NCBI RefSeq assembly: GCF_015560805.1
Contig: NZ_JADMSO010000006.1
Span: forward strand, 1-64,000
Direction of reading: 5' to 3'
DNA from: Mediterraneibacter glycyrrhizinilyticus
GTDB taxonomy: Bacteria > Bacillota > Clostridia > Lachnospirales > Lachnospiraceae
DNA: 64,000 nucleotides
Shown here: positions 40,659 through 49,793 of the stretch, piece after piece
How the letters are laid out: each line of letters starts with the position of its first letter
Position numbering within the stretch: position 1 is the first letter of the stretch
The notes under the pieces: model-generated
Databases searched by the model: none
What the model was told of the DNA's origin: nothing
Seen by the model: the letters and a program-made list of their open reading frames with translations, nothing else
Position numbers and translations under genes: made by a program

Positions 40659-42662
40659 ATGACAATCTATGTAAATATCGCGGCAGCAAGAGAAGGCGAC
40701 GGCAGTAAAGAAAGACCGTTCAAATCGATCAATGAAGCGGCGCAGGCAGCGAAACCGGGTGATGAGGTACTGGTAGCGCCGGGCATTTACCGGGAATATG
40801 TGGATCCGAAAAATGCGGGAACCGAAGAGGCAAGGATTACATATCGGAGCGAACAGCCGTTGGGAGCGGTGATCACCGGAGCGGAAGAAGCGAAAGGATG
40901 GGAGCATTACAAGGAGAATGTGTGGGTTCTCCGTATAGACAACGGTGTATTCGGCGCTTATAATCCGTATACGACATATGTAGGCGGCGACTGGTATTTT
41001 GCTCCGGTCGTGCGGCATACGGGCGCGGTTTATCTGGATGACCGTCAGCTTTATGAGACGGAGTCCTTGGAAGAATGTATCAAAGGGGAAGTGTATGCGC
41101 CGTCCTGGGAACCGGAGTATTCTGTTTATAAATGGTATACCGAACAGGATGCAAACGAGACAGTGATCTATGCGAATTTCCAAGGAAAGAATCCGAATGA
41201 AGAAAAGGTGGAGATCAATGTCCGCCGGAATTGTTTTATGCCGTCCAAAACAGGAGTCGGTTATATCACGGTCAGTGGATTTGATATGAATAAGGCTGCG
41301 ACGACATGGGCGCCGCCGGCAGCTTTTCAGGATGGTCTGATTGGACCGCACTGGTCAAAGGGCTGGATCATCGAGGACTGCGAGATCAGCAACAGTAAGT
41401 GTTCCGGTATTTCTCTTGGAAAATATTACGATCCGGAAAATGATCATTACTTTACAAGAAAACATGTGAAGAGTCCGACACAGATGGAGCGTGACGCTGT
41501 CTGCCGCGGACAGTATCATGGCTGGGTAAAGGAGAAAGTCGGAAGTCATATTGTGCGCCGATGTCACATTCATCATTGCGAGCAGACCGGAATCGTAGGA
41601 AGAATGGGATGCGTATTTAGTCTGATCGAGGATAACCATATCCACAATATCAATAATATGCAGCAGCTTGGCGGCGCGGAGATTTCCGGTATTAAACTGC
41701 ATGCGGCGATCGATGTTGTGATGAGACGGAATCATATCCACCATTCTACGATGGGAATCTGGTGTGACTGGCAGGCACAGGGAACCCGGATCTCCCAAAA
41801 TCTTCTGCATGACAATCATGCGCCGGAAAATACACCGCAGGCAGCAGGATGCATGATGAGTCAGGACGTATTTGTGGAGGTAGGACACGGTCCGACATTG
41901 ATCGACAACAACGTAATGCTCTCCAAAGCATCCGTTAGGATCGCGACAGAGGGCGTGGCATGTGTACACAATCTGATCGCAGGTGCATTTACTGCGGTAG
42001 GAAACGGAACGGACATGAATGTAAACGGCGTCAATCAGCCGCGTTACACACCATACCATATCCGTCATCGTACGGAGGTTGCGGGATTTATGACGATTCT
42101 TCATGGCGATGACCGCTTCTACAACAATATTTTTGTACAGAAATATCCGGTAAAAGAAGTGGAAGTGAAAGAGGATATGGGATTTATGATGGCGGATAAT
42201 CAGGTAGTCGGCACGGATGTGTTTGACGAATATCCTACATATGACGAATGGATCAGTTGGTTTGAGATGGATAAACCGGCGGATATGATGAAAATGACAG
42301 AATATCATTTCGCACATTTGCCGGTATGGGTAAACGGAAACGCTTATTTCAACGGAGCGAAAGCATGCAAAAATGAGAAAGAAAATCTGATCGATGAAAA
42401 GAACGAAGTGACGCTGGAACTGGTGGAAGAAGATGGAAGTTATACATTGAAAACAAATGTATACGAGTTCCTGAATGAGTTCAGAAGCGGTATGATCACA
42501 AGTGACGTTCTCGGGTATGCGTTCGAGCCGGAGCAGAGATTTGAGAATCCGGACGGAACGGCGATCACATTCGATACGGATTATCTCGGAGAGCATCGCG
42601 GGCTTTCTGTGATGCCGGGACCATTTGCATCGGCGGAAGCAGCCGGAAAACAGCTCTGGTAG
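40659..42662 (+). CDS. Glycoside hydrolase family 120 beta-xylosidase
   Basis: A 667-residue right-handed beta-helix enzyme removing xylose from xylo-oligosaccharides. It resembles XylC of Thermoanaerobacterium throughout (GDEVLVAPGIYREYV, TTIYANFQG-like VIYANFQGKNPNEEKVEINV region, GLIGPHWSKGWIIED). The catalytic pair is conserved: Asp370 in GIWCDWQAQGTR and Glu407 in QDVFVEVGHGP. About 14 extra residues (roughly 388-401) lie between the two motifs compared with XylC as I remember it. No signal peptide, so cytosolic. AAGGAGGAG precedes the start. The LacI-like operator ties it to the glycosidase locus at 1-11 kb. Confidence 0.9.
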   Translation: MTIYVNIAAAREGDGSKERPFKSINEAAQAAKPGDEVLVAPGIYREYVDPKNAGTEEARITYRSEQPLGAVITGAEEAKGWEHYKENVWVLRIDNGVFGAYNPYTTYVGGDWYFAPVVRHTGAVYLDDRQLYETESLEECIKGEVYAPSWEPEYSVYKWYTEQDANETVIYANFQGKNPNEEKVEINVRRNCFMPSKTGVGYITVSGFDMNKAATTWAPPAAFQDGLIGPHWSKGWIIEDCEISNSKCSGISLGKYYDPENDHYFTRKHVKSPTQMERDAVCRGQYHGWVKEKVGSHIVRRCHIHHCEQTGIVGRMGCVFSLIEDNHIHNINNMQQLGGAEISGIKLHAAIDVVMRRNHIHHSTMGIWCDWQAQGTRISQNLLHDNHAPENTPQAAGCMMSQDVFVEVGHGPTLIDNNVMLSKASVRIATEGVACVHNLIAGAFTAVGNGTDMNVNGVNQPRYTPYHIRHRTEVAGFMTILHGDDRFYNNIFVQKYPVKEVEVKEDMGFMMADNQVVGTDVFDEYPTYDEWISWFEMDKPADMMKMTEYHFAHLPVWVNGNAYFNGAKACKNEKENLIDEKNEVTLELVEEDGSYTLKTNVYEFLNEFRSGMITSDVLGYAFEPEQRFENPDGTAITFDTDYLGEHRGLSVMPGPFASAEAAGKQLW

Positions 42663-42705
42663 GAACGGAAAAACAAAGAAATGAGTGGGGAGACAGAGAA
42701 CGTGG

Positions 42706-42729
42706 CAGCGCCGGGGAAACCCGGCGCTG
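42706..42729 (+). terminator. Hairpin terminator of the GH120 gene
   Basis: CAGCGCCGGG, tetraloop GAAA, CCCGGCGCTG; T-rich sequence follows. Confidence 0.75.
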
Positions 42730-42822
42730 TTGCTTTCTAATTATGTAGTGGAATAGAAAAGCATGATAAAAGTGTGAGTATGAAAGTATGTAAAGACGAA
42801 AAAAGAACTAGGAGAAAAACAA

Positions 42823-43779
42823 ATGGAAAAAAATTTTATGAGTAGTAAAGAGAAAAATATAACTTTTTATCAAGTATGGGAATGGATACAAAAGAATAGA
42901 GCAATTGTATTAGCGATTATTCCTTTGTTAGGATCGTTATTGATGGGAATTATGAGAGTGGCATTTAGATATTATATGGAAGGGCAGGCATCTTATTTTC
43001 ATATTCCAGAAGAGCAAATAATTCAAAATTATCCAAGTGGTATTGTTAGTATGTTATCAGGAGGAATAATAGGAAGTCTATATATTTTATGTAATATATG
43101 GAGTGTAAGATCAATATTGAAACAGAAAACTATATTAAAGAAGATAAAAAGATTAGCAGTTTTGACGGTATTTGTTCCTTTGGGGATCTTAATTGTGGTA
43201 AATGCATTAATTTTGCCGGATAAAAGTTGGGGAAAAGAATTTATTTTTGGGAGTCTATCGATTATTATTGCACATGCAGGTTGTACAATTGGCATCGGAG
43301 GATTTATATTTCATTTTGTACATAGTGATTTGGTGGATTTTTCTAAAATATCTTTAGGAATTGAAGAAAAAATAGAGAAAAGTATTTTAAAGAAAAAAAT
43401 AAATATGAAACAAAAGGAATCAGAAGAAAATACGGAGGATAGAAAAGAGCCGGAAAATGAGAATAAAATGCGTGATTTTATAATAATAACTTTGGTAGGA
43501 ATTCTCATAGTGATAGGGGTTACTTTATGGTGTCCGTATCATTATGGGGAAGAAAACGTAAAAAATCAAATGTTTTTTTCAGTCACACAAATTAACGGAG
43601 TTGATTATGCAGTAGTCATGTCAGATGGGGAAAGTGTAGTTCTAAAAAAATGTAAAGAAGAGAATGGTATTTTGAAAATTTTCAAAGGGGGATCAAGAAA
43701 AGAAAATTGTAGTGGGCTATGGATAACCGAAAAACAATTTAAGGGTAATGAGATTGTTGATGCAGAATGGGAGGAATAA
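42823..43779 (+). CDS. AT-rich gene for an uncharacterised membrane protein
   Basis: A 318-residue protein, not recognised. About four helices lie in the first 170 residues (AIVLAIIPLLGSLLMGIM, GGIIGSLYILCNIW, VLTVFVPLGILIVVNALIL, HAGCTIGIGGFIFHFV). A Lys/Glu-rich linker comes next (about 185-220), then one more helix (FIIITLVGILIVIGVTLW) and a small external beta-like domain of ~85 residues. Codon use is far more AT-rich than in neighbouring genes, a sign of transfer. It is followed closely by a subtilase gene. Confidence 0.7.
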   Translation: MEKNFMSSKEKNITFYQVWEWIQKNRAIVLAIIPLLGSLLMGIMRVAFRYYMEGQASYFHIPEEQIIQNYPSGIVSMLSGGIIGSLYILCNIWSVRSILKQKTILKKIKRLAVLTVFVPLGILIVVNALILPDKSWGKEFIFGSLSIIIAHAGCTIGIGGFIFHFVHSDLVDFSKISLGIEEKIEKSILKKKINMKQKESEENTEDRKEPENENKMRDFIIITLVGILIVIGVTLWCPYHYGEENVKNQMFFSVTQINGVDYAVVMSDGESVVLKKCKEENGILKIFKGGSRKENCSGLWITEKQFKGNEIVDAEWEE

Positions 43780-43855
43780 GTATTATTCCAAGATTAGAAG
43801 AATAGGCGCTTGTTTTGTTCATAAACTATATAAAGTCAAACCATCAGGATTTTAT

Positions 43856-45643
43856 ATGAGTCAGAAAGCGGAGAATTTATTAAATCTTGCCTTGGACGCG
43901 ACCGAAGCAGAGCGTGAAAAATCATTGGAGTTGGATGTCGGGTATAATCCGATCGATAGGGAATGGGATTTGATCATCAAATATTCAGGTACATTAGAAA
44001 TGGTGAGGGCACTTGCCGTATCTGTGACAGAACTGGCGAATCAGTATGCGGTGATCAAAATCCAAGAATCGAAGATCGATGCGTTGACACGGCTGTCCGA
44101 AGTGGATTTTATTGAAAAACCAAAGAGATTATTTTTTCAGGTGATGAACGGAAAGAGAGTTTCCTGTATCGATGAGGTACAGAAAACTCCTTTTTCTGTT
44201 TGGCGAAAAATAGCACCCAGCGAGCAGGCTGAGGAGCGGGGCGGAAACTCAAATCTTTATGGAAACGGTATTTTGGTCGGTGTTGTGGACAGTGGGATCG
44301 ATATTACGCTTCCGGACTTCCGCTATCCGGACGGGACGACCCGGATCCGGGCGCTTTGGGATCAGTCTATTCCGGGAAATCCGCCGGATGGATATGCGAT
44401 AGGAACAGAATATACACAGGCGCAGATTAATGTAGCATTGGCGGTTGAGAGCAGGGAAGAACGGGAACAGATGATTCCAAGCAGGGATATTTCGGGACAT
44501 GGAACGGCTGTTGCGGGAATTGCAGCCGGAAGCGGAGAATATCAGGGCGTGGCACCGGCAAGTGAGTTGATCGTTGTCAAGATGGCAAGTCCGAGGGCGG
44601 ATGGATTTCCAAGGACAACAGAATTGATGCAGGGAGTAGATTATGTGATCAAGAAAGCGGTGGAGTATCAAATGCCGATTGTAGTTAATTTGAGCTTTGG
44701 AAATACATACGGTTCGCATGACGGCACATCTTTGATCGAACGATTTTTAGATGACATTTCGAATTATTGGAAAAATGTAATTTGTGTCGGGAGTGGAAAT
44801 GAGGGAAACAGCGCGGGGCATACGAGCGGCAGTCTTGCGGAGATGCAGGAGGAGACGGTTCAGTTAGGTGTACAGATGAATGAGCCGGGACTTAATGTAC
44901 AGATTTGGAAATCCTATGTGGATGAAGTAGACATTTCTATTCAAAATCCATCCGGTGTGCGTGTGGGGCCGATTCGGGAAAATCTGGGAACGCAAAGATT
45001 TGTGATGGGGAATACGGAAATCTTGCTTTATTATGGAGAACCGAGTCCTTATAGTGTGCGGCAGGAGATTTTCTTGGATTTTCTCCCGAGGCAATCTTAT
45101 GTTGATGCCGGTGTATGGCAGATCATTCTGACCCCGAGGCATATCGTAGAGGGCGGATATCAGATGTGGCTTCCAAGTCAGGGTGCGCTCAATGTGGGGA
45201 CGGCCTTTTTGTTTCCGGTCAGCCGGACGACGCTTACGATCCCGTCCACAGCATCCCACGTGGTGACCGTGGGCGCGTATGATCCGCTGACATTTACTTA
45301 TGCAGATTTTTCTGGGCGGGGACCGGCAGAGGGGCAGGAGGGGGCGGCGGCTTTTAAACCGGATCTTGCGGCTCCGGGAGTTTGGATCACGGCTCCGGAA
45401 GTTGGGGGCGGTTATGCAGAGGTTACGGGAACGTCTTTTGCGGCGCCGTTTGTGACAGGAAGCGCAGCGCTTTTGATGGAGTGGGGAATCGTAAAGGGGA
45501 ATGATCCTTATTTGTATGGGGAAAAGGTAAAGGCATATTTGCGGAGGGGAGCGAGACCGCTGCCGGGGGAAGCGGAATATCCGAATGATCAGGTGGGGTA
45601 TGGGACGTTGTGTGTGAGGGGGAGTATACCGGGAGAAAAATAA
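43856..45643 (+). CDS. Subtilisin-family (S8) serine protease, CspABC-like
   Basis: A 595-residue protease with the catalytic triad Asp145 (VGVVDSGID), His215 (SGHGTAVAG) and Ser527 (TGTSFAAP). A long insertion before the Ser block forms a jelly-roll-like domain, as in the Csp germination proteases of Clostridia. The N-terminal ~100 residues look like a prodomain. No signal peptide, so it acts inside the cell or is exported by another route. The start at 43856 (MSQKAENLL) has only a weak AGGA. An upstream extension is AT-rich and overlaps the membrane-protein gene. Target unknown. Confidence 0.88.
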   Translation: MSQKAENLLNLALDATEAEREKSLELDVGYNPIDREWDLIIKYSGTLEMVRALAVSVTELANQYAVIKIQESKIDALTRLSEVDFIEKPKRLFFQVMNGKRVSCIDEVQKTPFSVWRKIAPSEQAEERGGNSNLYGNGILVGVVDSGIDITLPDFRYPDGTTRIRALWDQSIPGNPPDGYAIGTEYTQAQINVALAVESREEREQMIPSRDISGHGTAVAGIAAGSGEYQGVAPASELIVVKMASPRADGFPRTTELMQGVDYVIKKAVEYQMPIVVNLSFGNTYGSHDGTSLIERFLDDISNYWKNVICVGSGNEGNSAGHTSGSLAEMQEETVQLGVQMNEPGLNVQIWKSYVDEVDISIQNPSGVRVGPIRENLGTQRFVMGNTEILLYYGEPSPYSVRQEIFLDFLPRQSYVDAGVWQIILTPRHIVEGGYQMWLPSQGALNVGTAFLFPVSRTTLTIPSTASHVVTVGAYDPLTFTYADFSGRGPAEGQEGAAAFKPDLAAPGVWITAPEVGGGYAEVTGTSFAAPFVTGSAALLMEWGIVKGNDPYLYGEKVKAYLRRGARPLPGEAEYPNDQVGYGTLCVRGSIPGEK

Positions 45644-45669
45644 AATATAAGTAAAATAAATAAGCTGTC

Positions 45670-45719
45670 TTGACGAAAAGAACCATATAAGATACAATAC
45701 AAGTATCATATATGGTTCT
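45670..45719 (+). promoter_or_regulatory. Promoter overlapped by a palindrome before the ParB-like/HTH pair
   Basis: TTGACG (45670-45675), 17-bp spacer, TACAAT (45693-45698). A palindrome with 17-bp arms (45679-45695 and 45703-45719, one mismatch) covers the spacer, -10 box and start site. It is well placed as the self-regulatory operator of the HTH protein. Confidence 0.65.
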
Positions 45720-45741
45720 TGTACGGAGAGGAGGAGTTTTA

Positions 45742-46479
45742 ATGAATGAAGCATTGGCGGTATATTTAAATCTTGATATGGAGAATATTGAGAAAAATGA
45801 AGAAATAATTAGAAAGATTGATGAATTGCTCCTTACAGTTGGTATGAAGTATTCCGGTATTATGAATCTGTATATTTCTGTAGATGAGCAAAAACGCGAT
45901 GAGACTGTTTTTCGTGCAGAGGAATTATTGAGAAATACAGACTGGCTAAAAGATATTTTATCACATATCTTGATTGGGGTAATTACGAATGCCTGTCCGA
46001 TAGAAGAGATTCAAACAGATATGATGTCAAATCCATCTTCTGAGAAATGGGGGTATTATGAACAATATTATCAGAAAACAAAGCAGTTGCCTCATGCAAT
46101 TGTAGTTGATGAGAATAAACAGCTTAGAGATGGCTATGTATCGTATCTTTTGGCTAAAAAGTACGGTGTACAAGCAGAGGTTTGTGGAATGGTATCAGGA
46201 CAGCCATTGAGGAAAATTGTTAAGGGAAGACATGTGGTATTGTCTAATGGGAAATGGAAAAAGAAGAGCAATAAACGCTATATATGGATTTACACTTTAA
46301 AAAATCCGGTTGTTCCGGGAGATATATTATTGGTAAATACAAAAAAAGGCAGGGCTTATATATGTGTCGACAGAATAGAATATGCGGCAGGACAAGGTTT
46401 CTGTTCAAGATATAATACAGTGAAAAAGTGTATGAATATGCGTATGGAAGAAGGAGAATATACAAACGATGGGAAATAG
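45742..46479 (+). CDS. Uncharacterised protein with ParB-like segment, possible toxin partner
   Basis: A 245-residue protein. The first half is helical and acidic. The middle has AIVVDENKQLRDGYVSYLLA, similar to the ParB/sulfiredoxin-like motif in which a residue is kept or read out from a list. The C-terminal part is basic and beta-rich (KWKKKSNKRYIWIYTL, PVVPGDILLVNTKKG). GAGGAGG precedes the start. It overlaps the downstream HTH gene by 11 bases, the order toxin then antitoxin seen in HigBA-like modules. Whether it is a toxin is not shown. Confidence 0.6.
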   Translation: MNEALAVYLNLDMENIEKNEEIIRKIDELLLTVGMKYSGIMNLYISVDEQKRDETVFRAEELLRNTDWLKDILSHILIGVITNACPIEEIQTDMMSNPSSEKWGYYEQYYQKTKQLPHAIVVDENKQLRDGYVSYLLAKKYGVQAEVCGMVSGQPLRKIVKGRHVVLSNGKWKKKSNKRYIWIYTLKNPVVPGDILLVNTKKGRAYICVDRIEYAAGQGFCSRYNTVKKCMNMRMEEGEYTNDGK

Positions 46480-46747
46480 TATGGATTATATTTATACATC
46501 AGCTGAGCAGAAAATACTAATAGAGGTGGAACAGAAGAGTATCAGACAGTCTGTTATCGAACAGTATATACGTTGTAGAAAAATCCAGGGTATGACACAG
46601 GCAGAACTGGCAAAGCGTGCTGGAATTCCCAGAACGAATATTACTAGATTTGAAAGCGGAAACTATAATCCATCATTAGAGATGTTGGTGCGGATCGCGG
46701 CAGCGTTGGGGATGACATTACAGGTTCAGCTGATGGGAAAGGAATAA
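46469..46747 (+). CDS. XRE-family helix-turn-helix protein (HigA-like antitoxin or regulator)
   Basis: A 92-residue protein with an XRE domain at about 30-85 (MTQAELAKRAGIPRTNITRF, then SLEMLVRIAAALG). The N-terminal helix may contact the partner. It overlaps the preceding gene, and the promoter of the pair is inside a palindrome, so it is likely the autorepressor and antitoxin of the module. It could also be a simple regulator. Confidence 0.75.
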   Translation: MGNSMDYIYTSAEQKILIEVEQKSIRQSVIEQYIRCRKIQGMTQAELAKRAGIPRTNITRFESGNYNPSLEMLVRIAAALGMTLQVQLMGKE

Positions 46748-46770
46748 AAAGGAGTGTATGGAGAGGATGT

Positions 46771-47013
46771 ATGAAGAATAGAATCATAGATGTTCAAAAT
46801 ATAAAAATTACTGTTTCAAAAGAAGAACTGGATGATTATATATGTATTACAGATATTGCCTTTGAAATCATCGGGGCGCCGTGTGCCTGGAAATATATCG
46901 GGAGAACATTAACAGAAACAGATTCCCATCTAACTCCTCTCCTTATCTTTACAAACCTCATAAAATGTGCTATTGTTACACTATGTTTAGCACTCTGCAC
47001 CAAAGAGTGCTAA
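46771..47013 (+). pseudogene. Remnant of a KilA-N/RhuM-like gene
   Basis: The first ~30 residues (MKNRIIDVQNIKITVSKEEL, DDYICITDIA) resemble the start of KilA-N-type proteins. The body is missing: after ITDIAFE the sequence is unlike the family and reads into the promoter and CIRCE operator of lon. An internal deletion joining two DIA-coding spots could explain it. Probably not functional. Confidence 0.5.
46948..47013 (+). promoter_or_regulatory. lon promoter with a perfect CIRCE (HrcA) operator
   Basis: TTTACA (46948-46953), 17-bp spacer, TATTGT (46971-46976). CIRCE follows: TTAGCACTC (46987-46995), nine bases, GAGTGCTAA (47005-47013), a perfect match to the consensus. HrcA bound here should block lon until heat or protein stress. 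Confidence 0.93.
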
Positions 47014-47034
47014 TGAGAAAATGAGGTGAATGTA

Positions 47035-49317
47035 ATGTTTGTAATACCGATTTATGATATGATCATTTTACCGGAAGTAACTTACTATTTTAAACAGGAT
47101 GTTTTCCGTGAACTGAATCTTCAGGAAGAATTAAAAGAAGACGAGGAAGTTGTATTTCTGATGCTGAAGGAAGACAGAAATCGGGACGAGATGCGTCCGG
47201 AGGATTTTTTCCCGATCGGTGTGTCCGGAAAAGTAGAGGGGATTGACAGCGAGGGGAGTGTCAGTGTGCGGACGCTGGGGCGTGTGGATGTGAGAGTGAT
47301 TCAGGCGACGCCGGATATGATGACGGCAGACGTGGAAGCACGCAGTGGAGAACAGGATTTGGATGCGGAAGAAGTGAAGCTTCGATTTGATAAATTGCGG
47401 ACTTCGATGTTGAAGTTCATTCAGCGGTTCCAGTGGGGAATCTGGGCGCGGAGTTATGTTCTGCATTGGAAAAATGTGTCCGAAGTCGTCTCGGCTCTGT
47501 CCGCATATTTGAATCTGACCAACGAGGAAAAGTACGCGATTCTGGAAACGGATTCCGCACGGGAGCGGTTTGGAAAGATGGAGCGCAGCGTCTATGAATT
47601 TATGGAGATCGCCAGGGTCGGAGAAGAAGCGGAGAATGATCAGCAGGAGCGGCACGAGAAAGTATACCGTGAAGAAGCAATCAAAAAGCAGATTGAGTTT
47701 TTACAGAGACAGTTGGACGAGATGCATCCGGAAAATGTATCCGATGTGCGGAAGTTTGAGCAGAAGATCGAAGAATCCGGTATGAACGAGACGGCACGAA
47801 AAGAGGCTGAAAAAGTTCTGAACAGGATGAAGCAGGAGGGAAAAGACAGCCATGAATATGGAATGCTCTATGATTTTCTGGATTTTCTGACCGGACTTTG
47901 CTGGAAAAAAGAAGAAGTGCAGGAGCTGGATCTGGAGGAAGCGGAGGCAGTTCTTGACAGGGAGCATTACGGACTGAAAAAAGTAAAGCAGAGGATCATA
48001 CAGCAGATGGCTGTGATGGCGCTGAACCGGCAGCAGTCGGGTTCGATCCTTTTATTTGTGGGACCTCCGGGAACCGGAAAGACGAGCATTGGACAGAGCA
48101 TTGCGGAAGCGCTGCACAGACAGTATGCCAGAGTCAGTTTGGGCGGCGTACGGGATGAAGCGGAGATCCGCGGACATCGAAGAACCTATGTAGGTGCGAT
48201 GCCGGGACGGATCATGGAGGGAATGAAGCGGTGTGCTTCCTCCAATCCGGTGATGGTGCTGGATGAAGTAGACAAATTATCGAAAGATTTCAGCGGAGAT
48301 CCGGCCAGTGCATTATTGGAAGTTCTGGATCCGGAACAGAACCATACGTTTACCGATCATTATATGAATGTGCCTTATGATCTGTCGGACGTTCTGTTTG
48401 TATGTACGGCAAATACGATCGACACGATACCGGAACCGCTTTTGAATCGTATGGAGGTCATCCAGTTTCCGGGATATACCGCAGTTGAAAAAGAGCAGAT
48501 CGCACGGAAACATCTGCTTCCAAAGGCAATGAAAAAGATGGGTGTGAAAGCACAGAATTTAAAAGTGACCGATGCGGCGCTTCAGACAGTAATCCGGGAT
48601 TATACGATGGAATCCGGCGTGCGCGGTCTGAAAAAGCAGTTGGAAACATTGTGCCGGTATGCGGCGGTGAAACTTGTAAAGGGAGAACAGAAAAGCATTA
48701 CGGTCAGTCCGAAGCGTCTGAGTGAATTTCTGGATCAGAAGCCGATCCATCACGAGGGGATTTTGGAAGAAAAGCGTCCCGGCGTTGTGACAGGGCTTGC
48801 GTGGACGTCTGCCGGAGGAGAGATTTTATTTATCGAGACTTTATTGGTTCCGGGCAGCGGTAAGGTGCAGGTGACCGGACAGCTCGGCGATGTGATGAAA
48901 GAATCGGTGCAGATCGCGCTTAGCCTTGTGAAATCGATGTACCCAAAGGAAGCGGAAATTTTAAAAGATCATGATCTACATATTCATGTACCGGCAGGCG
49001 CAGTGCCGAAAGACGGTCCGTCCGCAGGGATTACGATGACCTCAGCGCTCGCGTCTCTTCTGACTCAAAAGGCAGTCAGCCCGGAATATGCCATGACGGG
49101 AGAAGTCTCTCTGCGGGGCACGGTGATGCCGATCGGCGGACTGCCGGAAAAATTGATGGCAGCGCAGCGCGCTGGGATTTCAAAAGTGCTGGTCCCGAAA
49201 GCGAATGTGGACGATCTGGACGAAGTGGCAGATGAGGTAAAAGAAAAATTAACGATCCTGCCGGTGGAAAAAGTAACGGAAGTATTGGGGATGGTGCTGG
49301 AGGGAAAAAAGAGATGA
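47035..49317 (+). CDS. lon: ATP-dependent protease Lon
   Basis: A 760-residue cytosolic protease that unfolds and degrades damaged or regulatory proteins. The N-terminal substrate domain is followed by an AAA+ module (Walker A GPPGTGKTS, Walker B VMVLDEVDKL) and a protease domain with catalytic Ser663 (KDGPSAGIT) and Lys706 (GGLPEKLMAA), spaced as in E. coli Lon. The ATG at 47035 has GAGGTGA 5 bases upstream; an in-frame GTG at 47026 overlaps that ribosome site. CIRCE control and the coupled NUDIX gene make it the head of a damage-response operon. Confidence 0.96.
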   Translation: MFVIPIYDMIILPEVTYYFKQDVFRELNLQEELKEDEEVVFLMLKEDRNRDEMRPEDFFPIGVSGKVEGIDSEGSVSVRTLGRVDVRVIQATPDMMTADVEARSGEQDLDAEEVKLRFDKLRTSMLKFIQRFQWGIWARSYVLHWKNVSEVVSALSAYLNLTNEEKYAILETDSARERFGKMERSVYEFMEIARVGEEAENDQQERHEKVYREEAIKKQIEFLQRQLDEMHPENVSDVRKFEQKIEESGMNETARKEAEKVLNRMKQEGKDSHEYGMLYDFLDFLTGLCWKKEEVQELDLEEAEAVLDREHYGLKKVKQRIIQQMAVMALNRQQSGSILLFVGPPGTGKTSIGQSIAEALHRQYARVSLGGVRDEAEIRGHRRTYVGAMPGRIMEGMKRCASSNPVMVLDEVDKLSKDFSGDPASALLEVLDPEQNHTFTDHYMNVPYDLSDVLFVCTANTIDTIPEPLLNRMEVIQFPGYTAVEKEQIARKHLLPKAMKKMGVKAQNLKVTDAALQTVIRDYTMESGVRGLKKQLETLCRYAAVKLVKGEQKSITVSPKRLSEFLDQKPIHHEGILEEKRPGVVTGLAWTSAGGEILFIETLLVPGSGKVQVTGQLGDVMKESVQIALSLVKSMYPKEAEILKDHDLHIHVPAGAVPKDGPSAGITMTSALASLLTQKAVSPEYAMTGEVSLRGTVMPIGGLPEKLMAAQRAGISKVLVPKANVDDLDEVADEVKEKLTILPVEKVTEVLGMVLEGKKR

Positions 49318-49793
49318 AATTAAGCACACTATGTTATATAGAAAAAGACGGTCAATATTTAATGCTGCACCGCACGGTAAAGAAAATTGATGTGAACAAA
49401 GATAAGTGGATCGGTGTCGGTGGTCATTTTGAACATCAGGAAAGCCCGGAAGAATGTCTGCTCCGCGAAGTCAAAGAAGAAACAGGATATACATTGGAAT
49501 CTTGGAAATATCGCGGGATTGTTACGTTTGTATACGGAGAAGATATTGTAGAATACATGTCTCTTTATACAGCGGACAGATTTTCCGGGGAGGAGATCCC
49601 ATGCGACGAGGGAGAATTGGAATGGGTGGATAAAGAGAAGATCATGGATCTGAACTTATGGGACGGAGATAAGATCTTTCTGAAACTGCTTGCGGAGGAA
49701 CATCCGTTTTTCTCACTGAAACTGGTATATGATACGAATGATGTGCTGATATACGCCGCATTGGATGGAAAAGAACTGGAAAGGAAAATGTGA
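49314..49793 (+). CDS. NUDIX hydrolase (8-oxo-dGTP diphosphatase/MutT-like)
   Basis: A 159-residue hydrolase. The NUDIX box is complete, from GGHFEHQESPEECLLREVKE to the ETGY that follows. MutT-like members remove oxidised nucleotides such as 8-oxo-dGTP. Its start overlaps the lon stop (ATGA), so it is translationally coupled to the protease. The next gene is a DNA glycosylase, consistent with nucleotide-damage control. Confidence 0.92.
   Translation: MKLSTLCYIEKDGQYLMLHRTVKKIDVNKDKWIGVGGHFEHQESPEECLLREVKEETGYTLESWKYRGIVTFVYGEDIVEYMSLYTADRFSGEEIPCDEGELEWVDKEKIMDLNLWDGDKIFLKLLAEEHPFFSLKLVYDTNDVLIYAALDGKELERKM

Noticed and set aside
41355-42596. 413-codon minus-strand frame opposite the GH120 gene
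   Set aside because: Cys/His/Arg-rich composition typical of a reverse shadow; the GH120 frame carries conserved catalytic motifs.
47026-47034. GTG start for lon three codons upstream
   Set aside because: It lies inside the GAGGTGA ribosome site; ATG at 47035 has proper spacing.
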